Positions 59,381-64,000 of a stretch of 64,000 nucleotides of DNA are shown in pieces. Source of the DNA: Centroberyx gerrardi (lineage: Eukaryota > Chordata > Actinopteri > Beryciformes > Berycidae); NCBI RefSeq assembly GCF_048128805.1, contig NC_136012.1, positions 7,882,121 to 7,946,120 of the forward strand, given 5' to 3'. Under the pieces are notes generated by a model. It had not been told where the DNA came from. It saw only the letters and a list, made by a program, of their open reading frames with translations, and did no database searches. A program made the translations under genes and the position numbers. How positions within the stretch are numbered: the first letter of the stretch is position 1; each line of letters starts with the position of its first letter.

Positions 59381-59460
59381 AGAAAAGTTGGCAAGATTCG
59401 AAAGATTCCAAACAGGCCACAAGCGCTATGCCCCGCTGTATTTCTATGGGCAAAACAAAA

Positions 59461-59775
59461 AATAAACATTTTCTGTGGTTTTTCTGTATTCTGATAATTT
59501 ATGTGAAATGTATATGCTGTAAATAATTTGTCGTTACCTTTTCACAGTTATCAAAGAACTGCATCATCATTCAAATGTTTTTTTCTAACAAGCTAATTTA
59601 GCAAACACGTTCAAGAGAGGAGTCATGCTCTCACTTGAAGAAAAAACATGTTAATGATCATGCTGTTGTTTGACAGCCATGAAAATGTAACGTCAAATTA
59701 TTTACACCATATACATTTCACATAAATTATTAGAACACAGAAAAAGCAACTACAGGAAAAGTCGATTTATTGTTT
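59461..59775. mobile_element. MITE-like inverted-repeat element
   Basis: The left arm, about 59461-59535 ('ctgataatttatgtgaaatg' core), pairs with the right arm, about 59690-59775 ('catttcacataaattattag'), over 60 or more bp. The loop is about 150 bp with no ORF. It lies 150 bp upstream of the intronless gene's TATA box. Confidence 0.75.
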
Positions 59776-61164
59776 ATTGTAGGGTTTCACACCGCACTTT
59801 GCAGGCGTACGTGGCCTTTATGCCGCGTCATGGCCATTCGTATCAATTTGCAGTGAAATTATCATATAGCGCTAACTTTATAATGTTAATCATGCCCAAA
59901 ATATCCATGGCTTCTAACCCCGCCGCCCAGTTATGTAAAGACAACCCGCGGTGTCAGCAGTGTCATTTTTTAGGTCGACATCAGAAATGGAAAATCTTAG
60001 AGCAGAAATACTTAAAAAGTTCATAATCTGGCATCAGAAGAGAAAAGAAAGAGAGGAAAGAAGAAAAGCAAAGGGACAGTTCCACTTTGCTGAGTTACAC
60101 TTATTTTTTTATTTTTTTTTAAGCAAGGTGAGTCTATGGTCCATGTTAGCTTAATTTTCAGAAGCTACACATCTTCACAAGATGAACAAAGTTGTGTGGT
60201 GCAGTACTACAACTACAGCTATTACTACTGCTACTACTTCTACTACTACTATTACTACTACTACAGCTACTAGTATTACTTGCTACTGCCACGCCAAGGA
60301 TGGAAGTAAAGGATTACAATTACTCTTGCTGCTGTAACTGAGTAATTGTACGTTTTTGAGTATTTTCAGTAATCAGCCATTTTACTTGTACTTATTTATG
60401 TTTGACTGAAGTATTTTACTTTGTTGTTTTTGATAACACATTCGTTACAGAGTACAGATGTTGTAGTTTAGTTTCTGCATAAGCATCAGAGACATCTGAC
60501 CAGTCAGCCATGAAGAGAAGAGTAATCTGGTTTTATTTTGTAATGTGTTTTTCCAATTCATTATTTTTAGGCCCTTGACTACACCAGACCCAAGAGTTAA
60601 CATCGCCCGCTTTTATAAACCACTGACAGAGGAGTCAGAAGAAGTAAACACACAATATCACTCTTTATGAACATACAGTCTCTCACCTCTCCACCACGAT
60701 TTCCTCTCCTTCCTCTCCCTCCTCTTCCTCTTCCTCCTCCTCTTCTGTCACTGTCCATTCCAAGGCAGCTCATTCAGTCAGTCCATGGCATGGATCTGTG
60801 CTTTGAGTTTATAGCTGTTGTAGAGCTATATATCTTGCAGCAAACTGTTTTCTATGTAGCAGTCGACACTTAATAGCTCAAACCCATTGCAAAAGATCAC
60901 TTTTGATATCCAAAACTGTCACGCTATCTACAAACGGACGAATATGGTGAGAGGGGGTGAGTTAACTTGTGCATACATGGGCTTGACAGACAGGCAGCTA
61001 GCTGTTTTTGTTGGACAGCCTCGACCACTAGAAACCTGTTTTCCATAATGTATGGCTTACTTGGATTTTGCTATTTTTTCTCTCATCTGGACGCCTTTGC
61101 TGTCTTGCTTGTCCATAACTTATTAAGGTTTAGCTTCTAGTGAGAGACTGGGACAAGGGCCTAC
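59776..61164. other. Spacer between the MITE and the zbtb3 promoter
   Basis: Contains the (TAC)n array, repeat-like sequence at 60300-60430 and a C/T-rich stretch at 60690-60750. No gene is recognised. Confidence 0.5.
60205..60285. repeat. (TAC)n imperfect microsatellite
   Basis: About 80 bp of CTA/TAC/GCT triplets. Adjacent sequence 60300-60430 has 'aagtaaaggattacaatt...gagtattttcagtaat' words of a common teleost repeat. Confidence 0.75.
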
Positions 61165-61271
61165 GTCACCATGGCAACGTATAGGAGGACAACATTCTGA
61201 AGACACGTGACGGGCAGCTGTCAATCAAACATCTTTCAGCGAGAGAGAGAGAGACCCTACCTGTCCTTCAG
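61165..61271 (+). promoter_or_regulatory. zbtb3 promoter motifs and probable 5' UTR exon end
   Basis: GTCACCATGGCAAC at 61165-61178 is a perfect palindromic X-box of the RFX type. CACGTG (E-box) is at 61204-61209, directly followed by ACGGGCAGCTG. A donor TTCA|GTGAGT at 61271 can join to the acceptor before 61473, 3 bases upstream of the zbtb3 ATG. Confidence 0.45.
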
Positions 61272-61475
61272 TGAGTGTCCTGCTTAATTAAAGTATTCAT
61301 GCTGTTCCTATCAGAGTCTAACATTCTCTCTTAAGCTCAGTTTGTTAAGCTGTGTAAACTGTGTTATTGTACTCCCAAAGCTGTAGTGACATATCACAAT
61401 GACAGCAGCATTGTCTCTTTATCTCTCTTTGTCTCTTTTTTTTCTCTCTGTTTCTGTCTCTCTCTGTCCCAGGTC

Positions 61476-61898
61476 ATGGAGTTCCCCCAGCATTCTCAGC
61501 AGTTGTTGTCAGCTCTGCGTTCCCAGCGCCAGAGGGGCTTCCTGTGCGACTGTACCGTCCAGGTGGGCTCATCCCGTTTCCTGGCTCACCGGGCCGTCCT
61601 GGCCTCCTGCTCGCCTTTCTTTCACATGTTCTACTCTCCGGGGGGCGCCGGCGGAAACGGTTCCAGCAGCTCCATCACGCTGGACAGCGACATCGTCACG
61701 GCCACTGCCTTCGGCTTGCTGTTGGACTTTGTGTATGAGGGCGTACTGCAGCTGGAGGCCCCTCTGCCAGTGGAGGACATATTGGCGGCAGCCAGTTTCC
61801 TGCACATGAACGAGGTGGTGCGAGTGTGCAAGAGGAGGCTGCAGAGACGAGGGCCTCCGGCTGAAGCGGACAGCACTCGTTCTGAGCGAGGAATGTGA
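61476..61898 (+). CDS. zbtb3: zbtb3-like BTB/POZ domain exon (frame ends early)
   Basis: Preceded by a strong acceptor (ctctgtcccag|gtcATG). The frame encodes [40 protein letters not shown] and [15 protein letters not shown], then [18 protein letters not shown] and [20 protein letters not shown]. This is a complete BTB/POZ domain of the ZBTB3/ZBTB18 group, a dimerisation and corepressor-binding module of zinc-finger repressors. The frame stops after [11 protein letters not shown], about 140 aa, where relatives continue EADSTKKEE. Human ZBTB3 sits at 11q12.3 near ROM1, supporting the call. As it stands only a BTB-only protein could be made. Confidence 0.8.
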   Translation: MEFPQHSQQLLSALRSQRQRGFLCDCTVQVGSSRFLAHRAVLASCSPFFHMFYSPGGAGGNGSSSSITLDSDIVTATAFGLLLDFVYEGVLQLEAPLPVEDILAAASFLHMNEVVRVCKRRLQRRGPPAEADSTRSERGM

Positions 61899-62913
61899 CA
61901 GAGATGGGGAGGGCAAGGGGGGGCGATGTTGTGCCCGTGGTCGCCGTGGCGGCAGATCGCTCGAATGCGGTCTCCACGGCGGCGGCGCTTTCATCAGTAT
62001 CCACAGTGGCAGTGCGGAGTCAGTCGGACTCTGTGAAGTCAGAGAGGAGGGTCGGTCCCGGGTCGTCACAGGCACGAGCGCAGACCCCTCTGAGCCCCGA
62101 CCTAGCCGATACCACCCAGCCAGGCATGGACGCCCCTCCTCTGCCCCTGGGGGGAGAGCTGGTGCAGGGGCTCGCCGCAGGACTGTCTGCCCCTGCCTCT
62201 GGAAGTCAAGCCTGGGGGTCAGGGAGAGGGCCCGGCGCTCTGCAGCCCCTGCAGCACCACTGAGACATACAGGTACGGGACTGTTGGACCCCTTACCTGA
62301 TTTTAACCCTATTCTACTGTATATGCCATGTTGTTTCTCCTTGTACTGATGAACAATTTGGACTTTTTTCTATGACTAGTTGTTACGGAGGAGCCGCCAG
62401 ATCATACCCCTCTTCTTTCTCTCATTCTCCAGCCGCAGCAGTAACCAGCAGCCCTCCTCCTCCTCTTCTTCTTCCTCCCTGGTACCAGTGAGTCAGGCCG
62501 GTTGTCGGTCAGTGGTCGCCCCGCCCCGGTCAAACTCCAGCCTGCCCCCAGCCCCCACCAGGAAGTCCCCCGACTGCCCCAGGACGACAACTCCATCAGG
62601 ATACCCTCAGACAGCGACCACAGACGCACACTGGGCGCGGGGCAACAGATGCTCATGTTAATCCACGCACAATCACTGCCCTCACGCTTGGAGGCGAACC
62701 CAACGCACTCGCCGGCCCAGCGCACACACCCCCAGATCAAAATCCACAACCCTATATCGCTCCAACACCGAAGCCCGGACTTCCACCTGACTCCCCAGGC
62801 CCAAACCCTTACAAGACCCAAGTGGAGACGGGAGCGTCGCGCAGATCTGACCCTTCTGGGCAGAGTGAGGATGGAGGAGATCTACGACCTGACCGAGGTT
62901 CCCCTCACCTGAG
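61884..62913 (+). pseudogene. zbtb3: Frame-broken downstream part of zbtb3
   Basis: A second frame, open 61886-62263, contains DLADTTQPGMDAP, matching the DTTQPGM segment I recall from mammalian ZBTB3. About 62200-62272 a third frame gives LCSPCSTTET, the SPCSSTE-type motif of the ZBTB18/ZBTB3 group. From about 62500 yet another frame (GQWSPRPGQTPACPQPPPGS ... TQVETGASRRSDPSGQSEDG) is open to a donor CACCTGAG|GTACGC at 62913. Thus at least three frame changes occur without introns long enough to explain them. No C2H2 zinc fingers occur in the window. This is either decay of this copy or base-level assembly errors; fingers could lie beyond 64,000. Confidence 0.5.
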
Positions 62914-63218
62914 GTACGCTCATCACCCTCATTCAGGGCCTTCAGTGAATTTGCAATTTTGCAAACATGCAAACAATTACAAAAAAATAATTTAAGCTAT
63001 TAAAAACATTTCAAAAACCAAATGAACCAAATGAAAATAACCAGTAAAACACCCCAAAAAATGCATCAATAGCCAGGAAACCTCAGTGGAAAACGGATGT
63101 TGAAGTGCATGTAGTGCTCTATCCATGAAGAACTACAAAGATACATAACTCCTACTGTTAAAACCCCCAACTTTAGACATAGTGATACAGCAGGGTGCCC
63201 ATGAAGAAGTACAACTCT
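62914..63218. other. Spacer between zbtb3 remnant and tRNA genes
   Basis: A-rich low-complexity sequence. No gene seen. Confidence 0.5.
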
Positions 63219-63290
63219 TGACCCTGACGTGATTTGAACACGCAACCTTCTGATCTTGAGTCAGACGTGCTACCGTTGCGCCACAGAGTC
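63219..63290 (-). tRNA. tRNA-Trp-type gene with anticodon CAA
   Basis: 72 bases including discriminator A. The acceptor stem is GACTCTG/CAGGGTC with one G-T wobble. The D arm has the A-box TGGCGCAACGGT. The anticodon stem is TCTGA/TCAGA with loop CTCAAGA (anticodon CAA), and the T arm GCGTG-TTCAAAT-CACGT. The body matches vertebrate tRNA-Trp, and there is no long variable arm as a tRNA-Leu would need. The anticodon change CCA to CAA makes an isotype-mismatched or inactive tRNA. The B-box has TTCAAAT instead of TTCGAAT. Confidence 0.85.
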
Positions 63291-63622
63291 TGTTTTACAT
63301 AACTGACAGGTTCACTAATCTGCTGAGACAAACCATACAGCTGACAAAAATGAAGATAAACATAATATTTATCATGTATCATGAGTGTATGCATTTTGGT
63401 AACCTCAGTAGAAAGTGAATGTTCAAGTCTGGCAGAACGCCTATAGTGCTGCATCTATGAAGTTGCACATACAGTGTTATACATACGTCTGACCCTTAAG
63501 AGCCACAAAGAACACACATAACTCCTACTACTACACAGTGAGCTGCCCATGAAGAAGTCACACAGTGTTACACAGATATAAATTATAAAGTTCCACATAG
63601 AGTGAGCTGTATGTGGAAATAT

Positions 63623-63694
63623 TGACCCTGACGTGATTTGAACACGCAACCTTCTGATCTGGAGTCAGACACGCTACCATTGCGCCACAGAGTC
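63623..63694 (-). tRNA. tRNA-Trp (CCA)
   Basis: Same body as the gene 404 bp to its left, with loop CTCCAGA (anticodon CCA), acceptor GACTCTG/CAGGGTC and discriminator A. It charges tryptophan for UGG codons if functional. The first acceptor bases (GACTCTG) differ from the GGCCTCG/GACCTCG usual in vertebrates but pair properly with their 3' side. Confidence 0.9.
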
Positions 63695-63732
63695 TGTCAT
63701 ATATTTAATATTGATTGATATTAAATAATTCT

Positions 63733-64000
63733 ACTAACGTCACTTAGATACCACAGGTAATAACGTGACCTAACGTTAAAGTTTATAGGGCAACGGAAGA
63801 CGTGGATGTATGTAAATTAACGGCAGAGAGTGGAGCTCAGTGTGGGAGCAATGCTCCGGTAGCGTGACACGTTTAACGGTTAAATTACCTATTCCACCAA
63901 CGTCACACACCACAGGTCATAACATGACCTACCGTTAAGGTTTTCAGGACAGAAGAAGATGTGGATGTCTGTAAATTGACGGTGAAGAGTGTGGCTCTGT
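63733..64000. repeat. Tandem repeat units near the tRNA genes
   Basis: About 63733-63840 and 63896-64000 are similar: 'aacgtcac...ccacaggt(a/c)ataac(g/a)tgacct(a)', then 'gaagacgtggatgtatgtaaatt' against 'gaagatgtggatgtctgtaaatt'. The unit is about 163 bp. The last copy is cut by the window end. Confidence 0.75.

Noticed and set aside
63219-63290. tRNA-Leu(CAA)
   Set aside because: Lacks the long variable arm of tRNA-Leu. The body is that of tRNA-Trp.

Overview
The window is nuclear DNA of a ray-finned (teleost) fish. It has split genes with GT-AG introns, fish-type short introns, many (CA)n/(TG)n microsatellites, remnants of typical teleost transposons, and vertebrate protein-coding genes that read cleanly across splice sites. 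Nothing bacterial or viral is evident. The recognisable genes (ccdc88b, rom1, malat1, scyl1, trpt1, zbtb3) have human orthologues that all lie on 11q12-q13, so this is a piece of an ancient conserved linkage block.

Layout. 1-10,617 (minus): 5' part of ccdc88b, ten coding exons running off the left edge. 12,774-17,803 (minus): complete five-exon rom1/peripherin tetraspanin gene. 23,172-31,039 (minus): a histidine- and serine-rich coiled-coil gene I cannot name; its 5' exon was not found. About 33.5-40.09 kb (plus): an ORF-poor interval ending in an unmistakable MALAT1 3' end, with two U-rich motifs, an ENE-type stem, an A-rich tract, and then a tRNA-like mascRNA. 42,362-52,882 (plus): complete 18-exon scyl1, 868 codons, ending in the COPI-binding RKLD. 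55,791-56,521 (minus): two orphan exons of trpt1 with no catalytic domain, between two copies of a 160-bp direct repeat. 57,510-59,147 (minus): an intronless 545-codon coiled-coil gene built of 46-residue tandem repeats, with its own TATA/CCAAT/CRE-like promoter. 61,476-62,913 (plus): zbtb3 BTB exon, followed by sequence whose coding frame is broken several times and which has no zinc fingers in the window. 63.2-63.7 kb (minus): two tRNA-Trp-type genes, one with anticodon CCA and one with CAA.

The genes are not an operon; they share linkage, not a pathway. The best functional unit is malat1-scyl1, head-to-tail on the same strand as in mammals. The main discovery-type signal is the MALAT1 triple-helix/mascRNA module, found inside a stretch with no protein-coding content. 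Secondary signals are the repeat-built intronless coiled-coil gene, the apparently amputated trpt1, the frame-broken zbtb3, the anticodon-switched tRNA, and the unnamed His-rich coiled-coil gene.
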